Below are positions 7,192 to 13,307 of a DNA stretch of 15,300 nucleotides, in pieces. The translations under genes and the position numbers were made by a program. The stretch comes from Anaerolineae bacterium (GTDB lineage: Bacteria > Chloroflexota > Anaerolineae > Aggregatilineales > UBA3940). Where the stretch lies: positions 1-15,300 of the forward strand of contig JADZAD010000278.1 in NCBI GenBank assembly GCA_020852775.1. The letters are read 5' to 3'. Position 1 is the first letter of the stretch. The number at the start of each line of letters is the position of its first letter. The notes under the pieces are model-generated. The model saw only the letters and a program-made list of their open reading frames with translations. It did no database searches and was not told where the DNA came from.

Positions 7192-7235
7192 AATGACCGT
7201 TCGCTCCGACAGAAATGCGGCGTGAGACGGTCGTT
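7192..7235 (+). promoter_or_regulatory. Stem-loop in the rpmJ leader
   Basis: AATGACCGT (7192-7200) can pair with ACGGTCGTT (7227-7235), nine pairs including one G-U, around a 26-nt loop. It lies in the untranslated leader predicted from the 7125-7153 promoter. The ribosome-binding AGGGA before rpmJ begins within about 10 nt of its 3' side, so the structure could affect translation. In E. coli the alpha operon leader is bound by S4, which is encoded downstream. Whether this leader binds S4 is unknown. Confidence 0.4.
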
Positions 7236-7256
7236 GCAGAGCAGGGACAGCTTAAC

Positions 7257-7370
7257 ATGAGAGTTAGCACATCCATCAAGCGCCGCTGCCCGAAGTGCCG
7301 CGTGATTAAGCGCAAGGGCGTGGTCATGATCATCTGTGAAAATCCGAAGCACAAGCAGCGCCAGGGTTAG
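7257..7370 (+). CDS. rpmJ: 50S ribosomal protein L36
   Basis: A 37-aa protein, the usual length of L36, the smallest large-subunit protein. It starts MRVSTSIKRRCPKCRVIKRK and ends KHKQRQG. The zinc site is complete: C11, C14, C27 and H32, so this is the zinc-binding (C+) form. The start ATG 7257 follows AGGGACAGCTTAAC. It is the first gene after the 7125 promoter and lies 32 nt before rpsM. Its identity is clear despite its size because nearly every position follows the family pattern. Confidence 0.94.
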   Translation: MRVSTSIKRRCPKCRVIKRKGVVMIICENPKHKQRQG

Positions 7371-7402
7371 AGGCGCGAGTAACACAAGCGTGGAGATCAA
7401 CC

Positions 7403-7792
7403 ATGGCACGTATTGAAGGTGTTGACCTGCCCCGTGATAAGCGGGTAGAGATCGGCCTGACCTACATCTACGGCATTGGCCGCACCCGCAGCCGCCAGAT
7501 TCTGGCCGGGACGGGCGTCAGCCCGGAGACACGCATCAAAGACCTCACCGAGGCTGAGGTGCAGGCGCTGCGTGAGTTCATTGGCAGCAACTATCGTGTT
7601 GAAGGTGACCTGCGGCGTGAAGTCGAGCTGAACATCAAGCGCCTGCGGGACATCGGGACTTATCGTGGCCTGCGGCATCGCTTCAATCTGCCGGTGCGTG
7701 GGCAGCGCACCCGCACGAATGCGCGCACCCGCCGTGGAACGCGTAAGACGGTTCCGGGCCGTGGCCGCCGTCGTGGCGCAACCAAGAAGTAA
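7403..7792 (+). CDS. rpsM: 30S ribosomal protein S13
   Basis: A 129-aa protein in the 30S head that contacts the P-site tRNA and forms intersubunit bridges to the 50S. It opens MARIEGVDLPRDKRVEIGLT, contains the GIGRTRSRQIL helix-two-turn-helix (about 24-34) and RDIGTYRGLRHRFNLPVRGQ, and carries the S13 signature RGQRTRTNARTRRG at 99-112. The tail is very basic, as expected for tRNA contact. The start ATG 7403 has GGAG at 7392-7395. A 75-nt spacer with a nine-pair hairpin separates it from rpsK. Confidence 0.96.
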   Translation: MARIEGVDLPRDKRVEIGLTYIYGIGRTRSRQILAGTGVSPETRIKDLTEAEVQALREFIGSNYRVEGDLRREVELNIKRLRDIGTYRGLRHRFNLPVRGQRTRTNARTRRGTRKTVPGRGRRRGATKK

Positions 7793-7810
7793 TCTACCGG
7801 TTCGGGATGT

Positions 7811-7831
7811 GCTCCTGGCACAGCCGGGAGC
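7811..7831 (+). other. Compact stem-loop between rpsM and rpsK
   Basis: GCTCCTGGC (7811-7819) pairs with GCCGGGAGC (7823-7831), nine base pairs including one G-U, around a three-base loop (ACA). It begins 18 nt after the rpsM stop. No U-tract follows, so it does not look like a terminator. The rpsK ribosome-binding site (GGAGG, 7859-7863) is 27 nt beyond. It may stabilise or pause the transcript. Confidence 0.55.
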
Positions 7832-7867
7832 CGCACTGTTCGGCTTGCAGGAGTCAGTGGAGGAAGA

Positions 7868-8272
7868 ATGGGACGCAGGACGACGCGTAGTGGCAGCGCA
7901 GCCGCCGCAAAGAAGACACGCAAGAACGTACCTTACGGGCAGGCACATATTCACGCCACGTTCAATAACACCATTGTGACGATGACCGACCAGCAGGGGA
8001 ACGTGGTGACCTGGTCAAGTGCCGGCCTGTCCGGGTTCAAGGGCAGCCGCAAGAGTACCCCGTTCGCCGCGCAGCTCTCCGGCCAGAAGGCCAGTGAGCA
8101 GGCGATGGAAAACGGGATGCGTGAAGTCGATGTGTTTGTGAAGGGCCCCGGCCCCGGGCGTGAGGCCGCTATTCGCGCGGTCGTAAGCAGCGGCCTGAAG
8201 GTGCGCTCCATCACCGATGTGACGCCCGTGCCCCACAATGGCTGCCGCCCGCGTAAGAAACGCCGCGTGTAG
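7868..8272 (+). CDS. rpsK: 30S ribosomal protein S11
   Basis: A 134-aa protein of the 30S platform, near the mRNA exit where the Shine-Dalgarno helix forms. The core starts at GQAHIHATFNNTIVTMTD and continues with GNVVTWSSAGLSGFKGSRKS, TPFAAQ and VKGPGPGREAAIRA. The C-terminal signature SITDVTPVPHNGCRPRKKRR is complete. The start ATG 7868 has a strong GGAGG at 7859-7863 with a short four-base spacing. It lies between rpsM and rpsD as in the alpha operon. The first ~20 residues are Ala- and Lys-rich, as in the family. Confidence 0.96.
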   Translation: MGRRTTRSGSAAAAKKTRKNVPYGQAHIHATFNNTIVTMTDQQGNVVTWSSAGLSGFKGSRKSTPFAAQLSGQKASEQAMENGMREVDVFVKGPGPGREAAIRAVVSSGLKVRSITDVTPVPHNGCRPRKKRRV

Positions 8273-8365
8273 CCCGAAATCTGTTGATGATGTGGAACGC
8301 GGCAGGGCGAATCCGCCAGAGCCGTGTCCACTTTGTAACACTGCAACAAAGGATGAAGCACAGGT

Positions 8366-9004
8366 ATGGCACGTTATACTGGGCCAGTGTGTAAACTTTG
8401 TCGGCGTGAAGGCCAGAAGCTCTTCCTGAAGGGTTCCCGCTGCCTGTCGACAAAGTGCGCGATTGAAAAGCGCAATTATCCTGCGGGCCAGCATGGCCCC
8501 AACCGTCAGTTTGGCCGCGGCCGCACTTCGGACTACTCTGTCCAGCTCCGCGAGAAGCAGAAGCTGCGCCGTATCTACGGCATCCTGGAGCGCCAGTTCC
8601 GGCGCTATTTCCGGGTCGCGCAGCAGCATTCGGGCCTGACTGGCTCAAACCTGCTCACACTGCTGGAGCAGCGCCTGGACAACGCGATCTTCCGTCTGGG
8701 GTATGCGGAGTCCCGCGCACAGGCTCGCCAGTTGGTGCAGCACGGGCACTTCAATGTCAACGGACGCCGCACTAATATCCCCTCCTACATCCTGCGTGCC
8801 GGTGACAGGGTCGAAGTTCGTGAAGGCAGCGCGAAGCGCACATATTTCAAGCAGGTGCGCGATTTTGCCGAGCAGTCCACTCCGCCGGAGTGGCTGAAGC
8901 GAGACATCAAGGCGCTTTCGGCTGAGGTGCTGCGTGCCCCTGAGCGCGTCGAAATCGACGTGCCTGTTAACGAGCAGCTCATCGTCGAGTACTACAGCCG
9001 CTAG
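8366..9004 (+). CDS. rpsD: 30S ribosomal protein S4, zinc-binding form
   Basis: A 212-aa primary 16S rRNA-binding protein that nucleates assembly of the 30S body; in several bacteria it also represses its own operon. Four cysteines at the N-terminus (C9, C12, C26, C31) form a zinc knuckle, as in C+ S4 proteins. It then reads NYPAGQHGPNR and KQKLRRIYGILERQFRRYF. The S4 RNA-binding domain starts at LEQRLDNAIFRLGYAESRAQ (about 100-119) and continues RQLVQHGHFNVNGRRTNIPS. The start ATG 8366 has only a modest site upstream (AGG close by). It sits just before rpoA, separated by a strongly structured 145-nt spacer. Confidence 0.96.
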   Translation: MARYTGPVCKLCRREGQKLFLKGSRCLSTKCAIEKRNYPAGQHGPNRQFGRGRTSDYSVQLREKQKLRRIYGILERQFRRYFRVAQQHSGLTGSNLLTLLEQRLDNAIFRLGYAESRAQARQLVQHGHFNVNGRRTNIPSYILRAGDRVEVREGSAKRTYFKQVRDFAEQSTPPEWLKRDIKALSAEVLRAPERVEIDVPVNEQLIVEYYSR

Positions 9005-9023
9005 GCCGAAATGCGGAAACTAC

Positions 9024-9082
9024 ACGGGCCGATTGGCGGGTTGCCAGGGCTAAAGCCCTCGCGGGTCCGCCGGTCGGCTTGT
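9024..9082 (+). other. Long stem-loop between rpsD and rpoA
   Basis: GCCGATTGGCGG (9028-9039) pairs along its full length with CCGCCGGTCGGC (9067-9078), twelve pairs with two G-U, and can extend outward to 9024/9082. Inside, AGGGC (9046-9050) and GCCCT (9055-9059) form a second stem around TAAA. The bases after it (TGTGGGG) hold no U-run, so it is not a standard terminator. The rpoA ribosome-binding site is over 50 nt farther on. The inner GGGCTAAAGCCC-type hairpin is a shape also seen in dispersed repeats of other bacteria, so a repeat origin is possible. Confidence 0.6.
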
Positions 9083-9149
9083 TGTGGGGTATAGAGCCTG
9101 TCGCACGGTGCGGCGGACTCTCTGGCCCGGAGACTGAGGAGGCGGTTCG

Positions 9150-10121
9150 TTGGCTACGAGCACAATGGTACTACCGAAGATCGAGCGCGACGCGATGTCG
9201 CGGAATTACGGCAAGTTCATCATCAGCCCGCTGGAGCGCGGCTTCGGCCACACCATCGGGGTGGCCCTGCGCCGCATCATGCTGTCATCGCTGCCTGGCG
9301 CTGCGGTGACCTCGATCCGGGTGGGGGATGTCCCGCATGAATTTGCGGCCATTCCACATGTCCGTGAGGATATGACCGCTCTGATCCTGCAGGTAAAGCA
9401 GCTCCGCGTAGTGCTGCATGACGTAGAATCGGCCCGGCTGCGCCTTGACGTGCAGGGTGGCGTGGTGACCGCTGCGGATCTGATCGTTCCGGGTGAAGTT
9501 GAGGTCAAAAACCCTGACCTGTATCTCTTCACAATCGATGACGATACGGCGCGGGTCGAGATGGAAATGACGGTCGAGACCGGGCGCGGCTATTCCTCTG
9601 CAGAAGAGCGCGAGCGGCTGCCTATCGGTGAAGTCCCGGTTGATGCGATCTACAGCCCGATCCGGCGCGTGAACTACGACGTGGATCGCGCGCGGGTCGG
9701 CCAGAAGACTAACTATGATAAGCTGATCCTCGAGGTCTGGACAGATGGCACCATTGCCCCGGAAGAGGCGATGAGCGAGGCGGCCACGCTGCTGATGCAG
9801 CACCTGGGGATCATCGCGAATGTCGATCCCTTGTCGTTCAAGGCGGAATCGCAGGAGCCAGTTGTTGAAGAGGCTCGTCGTCCTGAGTTCTACGACTTCC
9901 CGATTGAGGGCCTGGACCTGAGTGTCCGGGTATTCAACTCCCTCAAGCGCACGGGAATTGTCACCGTGGGCGAAGTGCTCGAAATCCTTGAAAAGGGCGA
10001 AGATGCGATGCTGGCCATTCGCAACTTCGGGGATAAGTCCCTGGGCGAGCTCGTGGATCGACTGAAGGAAAAGGGCTACGTAAGCCCGGACGCACATTAC
10101 ACCCTGCCATCCGCTGACTGA
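9150..10121 (+). CDS. rpoA: DNA-directed RNA polymerase subunit alpha
   Basis: A 323-aa subunit; its dimer is the scaffold for polymerase assembly. The N-terminal domain has GKFIISPLERGFGHTIGVAL and RRIMLSSLPGAAVTSIRV (about 21-58), then AIYSPIRRVNYDVDRARVGQ and YDKLILEVWTDGTI. After a short linker the C-terminal domain (about 250-315) carries LDLSVRVFNSLKRTGIVTVG and IRNFGDKSLGELVDRLKE, which contacts upstream DNA and activators. The start is TTG 9150: a near-perfect GAGGAGG (9136-9142) lies 7 nt before it, whereas the first in-frame ATG (9165) would be too far away and lose five residues. rplQ follows after 47 nt. Confidence 0.95.
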   Translation: MATSTMVLPKIERDAMSRNYGKFIISPLERGFGHTIGVALRRIMLSSLPGAAVTSIRVGDVPHEFAAIPHVREDMTALILQVKQLRVVLHDVESARLRLDVQGGVVTAADLIVPGEVEVKNPDLYLFTIDDDTARVEMEMTVETGRGYSSAEERERLPIGEVPVDAIYSPIRRVNYDVDRARVGQKTNYDKLILEVWTDGTIAPEEAMSEAATLLMQHLGIIANVDPLSFKAESQEPVVEEARRPEFYDFPIEGLDLSVRVFNSLKRTGIVTVGEVLEILEKGEDAMLAIRNFGDKSLGELVDRLKEKGYVSPDAHYTLPSAD

Positions 10122-10137
10122 CGCGGAACGGGCAGGG
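10102..10137 (+). other. Stem-loop spanning the rpoA stop codon
   Basis: CCCTGCC (10102-10108) pairs with GGCAGGG (10131-10137), and inside it CCGC (10111-10114) pairs with GCGG (10123-10126), leaving an 8-nt loop that contains the rpoA stop codon (10119-10121). No U-tract follows. The rplQ ribosome-binding site (GAGGT near 10153) lies downstream. Ribosomes ending at rpoA would melt this structure, which could couple translation or processing of the two genes. Confidence 0.5.
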
Positions 10138-10168
10138 CGTTGGCTGAACCAGTGAGGTAACGAAAGAC

Positions 10169-10672
10169 ATGCGACACAGAGTTGCAGGAAAACGGCTTGG
10201 ACGCGACACTGATCATCGTAAGAGTCTGCGTCGCAACCTGATCACCCAGTTGTTCATGCATGAGAAGATCAAGACCACCCGTGCCAAGGCGGAGGCAATC
10301 CGCGCTCAGGCAGAGAAGATGATCACGCTGGCACGTAACCGTGGAGATGCGGAAGCGCTCGTCGAACTGGCCGAGGATCGTAATGAGGTGGCACTCAACC
10401 GTCGTCTCACGACGGCGCAGGCGCGTACCCTGCTCGCACATGCCGGAAACCCGGATGAGCTCGAGAAGTACGCGCACGCAATCGCGGCTCATGCTCAGCG
10501 TCTGATTGCCCGTGACATCCATAACCGTGAGATCGTGTACAAGCTGTTCCATGAGATTGCCCCGCGCTATGCCACCCGTCCGGGTGGATACACCCGGGTG
10601 ATCCGTATGGGGCAGCGCGTCGGCGACGCGGCTGAGATGGTCATGTTGGCGCTGCTGGAGAGCCAGGACTAA
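10169..10672 (+). CDS. rplQ: 50S ribosomal protein L17, enlarged
   Basis: A 167-aa protein at the polypeptide exit tunnel side of the 50S. Both ends are typical: MRHRVAGKRLGRDTDHRKSL at the start and YKLFHEIAPRYATRPGGYTR followed by RMGQRVGDAAEM near the end. It is about 40 residues longer than E. coli L17 (127 aa). The extra length lies between ITLARNRGD (about 52-60) and HNREIVYKLF (about 118-127); this central part is Ala-, Glu- and Leu-rich and predicted helical by eye. The start ATG 10169 has GAGGT about 11 nt before it. It lies in the usual place after rpoA. The insert is in frame and does not look like a sequencing error. Confidence 0.93.
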   Translation: MRHRVAGKRLGRDTDHRKSLRRNLITQLFMHEKIKTTRAKAEAIRAQAEKMITLARNRGDAEALVELAEDRNEVALNRRLTTAQARTLLAHAGNPDELEKYAHAIAAHAQRLIARDIHNREIVYKLFHEIAPRYATRPGGYTRVIRMGQRVGDAAEMVMLALLESQD

Positions 10673-10685
10673 GACCGGCTGCTCC

Positions 10686-11471
10686 ATGCGCTACCGCGCA
10701 ACACTGGCCTACGACGGAACTGCCTACATGGGCTTCCAGAAGCAGGCCAACGCGCAGACCGTGCAGGGCGTAGTGGAAGAGGCGCTGAGGCGCTTCTCCG
10801 GGGCGCCTGTCAGGGTCATCGCGGCTGGTCGGACGGACACGGGTGTACACGCCAGCGGCCAGACGATCGCCTTTGACCTGGTTTGGCAGCACGGAGTGAA
10901 GTCCCTGGAGGCGGCGCTCAATCACTACCTTCCTGCGGATGTGGCTGTCCGCGAAGTCAGTGAAGCGCAGCCAGGGTTTCACCCGCGCTTTGATGCTCGC
11001 AGCCGGACGTATGTTTACCGGCTGTATGTCAGCCCGGTGCGTGATCCGCTTCGTCGGAATAGCGCCTGGCATCTGACTGAGCCATTCGATGTCGCCGGGG
11101 CAGGTGCAGCGGCAAGCCACCTGACTGGAACGCATGACTTTGCCGCCTTTGGGACGCCGCCTGTCGGAGAAAACACCGTGCGGACGGTGTGGGTATCCCG
11201 CTGGGATAGCGGTCCGGTGGATGATGAGTACCGGTTTACCATCACCGCGAATGCCTTTCTGTTCCGGATGGTACGGCGAATCGTCAGTGCGCTGGTGGCC
11301 GTCGGGCAGGGCAGGGTGACAAAGACCCGGTTTGTGGATATACTATCCTCCCGCAGGATAGATCCGGCGTTGAGGCTGGCACCCGCATGTGGGCTGACGC
11401 TGACCGCCGTGGAATACGAAGACGTAGAACTGCCCGCAGCAGAGGCAGACAACAAGGAGTCCTTCACGTGA
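10686..11471 (+). CDS. truA: tRNA pseudouridine(38-40) synthase TruA
   Basis: A 261-aa enzyme that makes pseudouridine at positions 38, 39 and 40 of many tRNAs. The catalytic aspartate is D51 in AAGRTDTGVHA (46-56). The family's LAYDGTAYMGFQKQ opens the protein, RTYVYRLY lies at about 107-114, and HDFAAFGTP and NAFLFRMVRRIV follow. The start ATG 10686 lies 13 nt after the rplQ stop with little ribosome-binding sequence, so it may depend on translation from rplQ. Its stop overlaps the rplM start by four bases (GTGA). This rplQ-truA-rplM-rpsI order is common in Firmicutes and Chloroflexota. Confidence 0.95.
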   Translation: MRYRATLAYDGTAYMGFQKQANAQTVQGVVEEALRRFSGAPVRVIAAGRTDTGVHASGQTIAFDLVWQHGVKSLEAALNHYLPADVAVREVSEAQPGFHPRFDARSRTYVYRLYVSPVRDPLRRNSAWHLTEPFDVAGAGAAASHLTGTHDFAAFGTPPVGENTVRTVWVSRWDSGPVDDEYRFTITANAFLFRMVRRIVSALVAVGQGRVTKTRFVDILSSRRIDPALRLAPACGLTLTAVEYEDVELPAAEADNKESFT

Positions 11472-11902
11472 AAACGTATACAGCCAAGCCAGAGGATATC
11501 CAGCGGGAGTGGTACGTCGTTGACGCCACGGATAAGACCCTCGGCCGTCTCGCTTCGCAGATTGCAAGCGTCCTGCGTGGCAAGCATAAGACGATCTTCA
11601 GCCCGCATCTGGATACCGGTGACTTCGTGATTGTGATCAACGCTGAGAAAATCCGCGTTACCGGGAACCGACTTGATGACAAGTACTACCACAAGCACTC
11701 GCGCTATCCCGGCGGCCTGCGCTCGATAAAGCTGCGCCACATGCTGGTTCGTGAGCCGGAATTCCCGCTGCACGAAGCCGTCCGCCGGATGATCCCGAAG
11801 GGCCCGCTGGGCTTTCAGGTGATCCGCAAATTGAAGATCTACGCCGGGCCGGAGCATCCGCACCAGGCGCAGAACCCCAGGCCATTCCCGTTCGCGGAGT
11901 AG
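11468..11902 (+). CDS. rplM: 50S ribosomal protein L13
   Basis: A 144-aa early-assembly 50S protein (family ~142). It begins VKTYTAKPEDIQREWYVVDA, continues with GRLASQIASVLRGKHKTIFSP, and has KYYHKHSRYPGGLRS and the conserved RKLKIYAGPEHPHQAQNP near the end. I place the start at GTG 11468: AAGGAG (11454-11459) is 8 nt upstream and the family N-terminus begins here. The frame stays open upstream to 11387, but that stretch is out of frame within truA and unlike L13. GTG overlaps the truA stop, so the genes are coupled. Confidence 0.94.
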   Translation: MKTYTAKPEDIQREWYVVDATDKTLGRLASQIASVLRGKHKTIFSPHLDTGDFVIVINAEKIRVTGNRLDDKYYHKHSRYPGGLRSIKLRHMLVREPEFPLHEAVRRMIPKGPLGFQVIRKLKIYAGPEHPHQAQNPRPFPFAE

Positions 11903-11939
11903 TGGGCACAAAAGGAACCTACGAGAAGGATAGTGAAGC

Positions 11940-12335
11940 ATGGCTGACCAGTATTACGAAGGCGTAGGCCGCCGTAAGACCTCAAGTGCCCGTGTGCGGA
12001 TTTACCCGAATGGCACGGGGCGAGTGATTGTCAACGACAAGCCGGTGGAGGAGTTCTTCCCCCGTGTAGGCGATGCCACCAACCTGATGAAGCCGCTTGA
12101 AGCTGCCGGTATGGCCGGTCGCTTTGATGTGACTGTCCAGGTAGCGGGCGGGGGTATCACCGGGCAGAGTGACGCGGTCAAGCTCGGTATGGCGCGCGCC
12201 CTTGTCCGCTATGATGAGGAACTCCGCAGCCCGATGCGGAAGGCGGGCCTGCTGACGCGGGATGCCCGCGCCAAGGAACGCAAGAAGCCCGGCCTCAAGC
12301 GCGCCCGTAAGGCTCCGACCTACACCAAGCGCTAG
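11940..12335 (+). CDS. rpsI: 30S ribosomal protein S9
   Basis: A 131-aa protein of the 30S head whose C-terminal tail reaches the P-site tRNA. It starts with EGVGRRKTSSARVRIYPNG, contains the S9 signature GGGITGQSDAVKLGMARAL at 70-88, and ends in the invariant basic tail APTYTKR. The start ATG 11940 follows GAGAAGGATAGTGAAGC. It lies 37 nt after rplM, its usual partner, and is the last gene before a terminator at 12370-12392. Confidence 0.96.
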   Translation: MADQYYEGVGRRKTSSARVRIYPNGTGRVIVNDKPVEEFFPRVGDATNLMKPLEAAGMAGRFDVTVQVAGGGITGQSDAVKLGMARALVRYDEELRSPMRKAGLLTRDARAKERKKPGLKRARKAPTYTKR

Positions 12336-12369
12336 GGTGGTTTGGCCGTTCAACAGGCACTATGTCAGG

Positions 12370-12392
12370 GAGACCGCTGCTGCGGTCTCTTT
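12370..12392 (+). terminator. Rho-independent terminator after rpsI
   Basis: GAGACCGC (12370-12377) and GCGGTCTC (12382-12389) pair perfectly around TGCT, followed by TTTGCTATT. It starts 34 nt after the rpsI stop and would end the ribosomal-protein transcript. The U-tract is short, so some read-through into the methyltransferase gene is possible. Confidence 0.75.
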
Positions 12393-12412
12393 GCTATTCC
12401 GGAGCGTTGCAG

Positions 12413-13291
12413 GTGTCAGACGGGGAGAACTCCGCGGTACGCATGAAACTTCGTGTAGTGCTGTCACACTATCAGGCCGCGCCTATACTGGCGGCATGGC
12501 AGGCCCGCCTGCCAGCTATTGAGGCATCGCTGGACCTCGGTCGTACTCGAACGACACTAGGGCTGTCAGCGGATGGCGTGACCCTTCCGGACGGGCGGCA
12601 GCTTTCATGGGCAAGCCTTGCCGGGGTGGTCGATGCACCCAACAAGTGCTTCACGCTGGCGGACGATGGCGACCTTTACGAAATACGTACCTTCTCAGAA
12701 GCGACAAACTGGGTGAGGACGCTCTTCCCGACGCGCACGGCCCCTACTGCGCTGGTTTCTGGGCTGACGATGCACCGCATCGAAGGCATCGACCCGCTGG
12801 AAGACACTGCCCGTAAGATCCGCACAGTGCGCCCGATGGGACAGGTGCTTGATACCGCCACTGGCCTGGGATACACCGCAATCTATGCTGCACGGACGGC
12901 GGAGCACGTCTCCACTGTCGAGGTAGACCCGGTGGCACTGAAGATCGCCCGGCTCAACCCGTGGTCGGACGAACTGTTCGATAATCCGCGTATTACGCAG
13001 TACATAGGTGATGCCTTCGATGTGATTGCAGAGATGGACGACAGTTCCTTCTCCTGTGTCATACACGATCCGCCTGCTTTCGCGCTTGCCGGGCATCTCT
13101 ATTCCACGGATTTCTACCACGAACTGTATCGGGTGCTGCGGGGCAGGGGCAGGGTCTTTCACTACGTGGGCGACCCGAAGAGCAAAACGGTCAGCCGCAC
13201 GTGGCAGGGCGTCATCCGGCGGTTGCATGACGCGGGGTTTAGCCAGATCAGGCCGCAGCCTCAGGCATTCGGCATTGTGGCTTACAAGTAG
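12413..13291 (+). CDS. SAM-dependent methyltransferase, COG2521-like ('predicted archaeal methyltransferase')
   Basis: A 292-aa protein with a Rossmann-fold methyltransferase in its second half; numbers are from the GTG start. SAM-binding motif I reads VLDTATGLGYTAIYAAR (about 145-161), the acidic motif II is STVEVDPVALKIARLNPW and the catalytic-type motif is IHDPPAF (217-223), like the DPP[FY] of amino-methyltransferases. FYHELYRVLRGRGRVFHYVG then follows. This pattern, with the IEGIDPLEDTARKI lead-in, recalls a family annotated as archaeal. Its substrate is unknown to me. GTG 12413 has GGAG (12401-12404) 8 nt upstream. An ATG at 12443 is possible, while an ATG at 12362 lies before the terminator hairpin and is unlikely. 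No convincing promoter is visible. Confidence 0.72.
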   Translation: MSDGENSAVRMKLRVVLSHYQAAPILAAWQARLPAIEASLDLGRTRTTLGLSADGVTLPDGRQLSWASLAGVVDAPNKCFTLADDGDLYEIRTFSEATNWVRTLFPTRTAPTALVSGLTMHRIEGIDPLEDTARKIRTVRPMGQVLDTATGLGYTAIYAARTAEHVSTVEVDPVALKIARLNPWSDELFDNPRITQYIGDAFDVIAEMDDSSFSCVIHDPPAFALAGHLYSTDFYHELYRVLRGRGRVFHYVGDPKSKTVSRTWQGVIRRLHDAGFSQIRPQPQAFGIVAYK

Positions 13292-13307
13292 GGTAAGGAC
13301 TTAAGCG

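Noticed and set aside
12462..12489. Promoter-like CTGTCA-17-TATACT inside the methyltransferase gene
   Set aside because: It lies within the coding sequence and only out-of-frame starts follow closely, so I do not call it a promoter.
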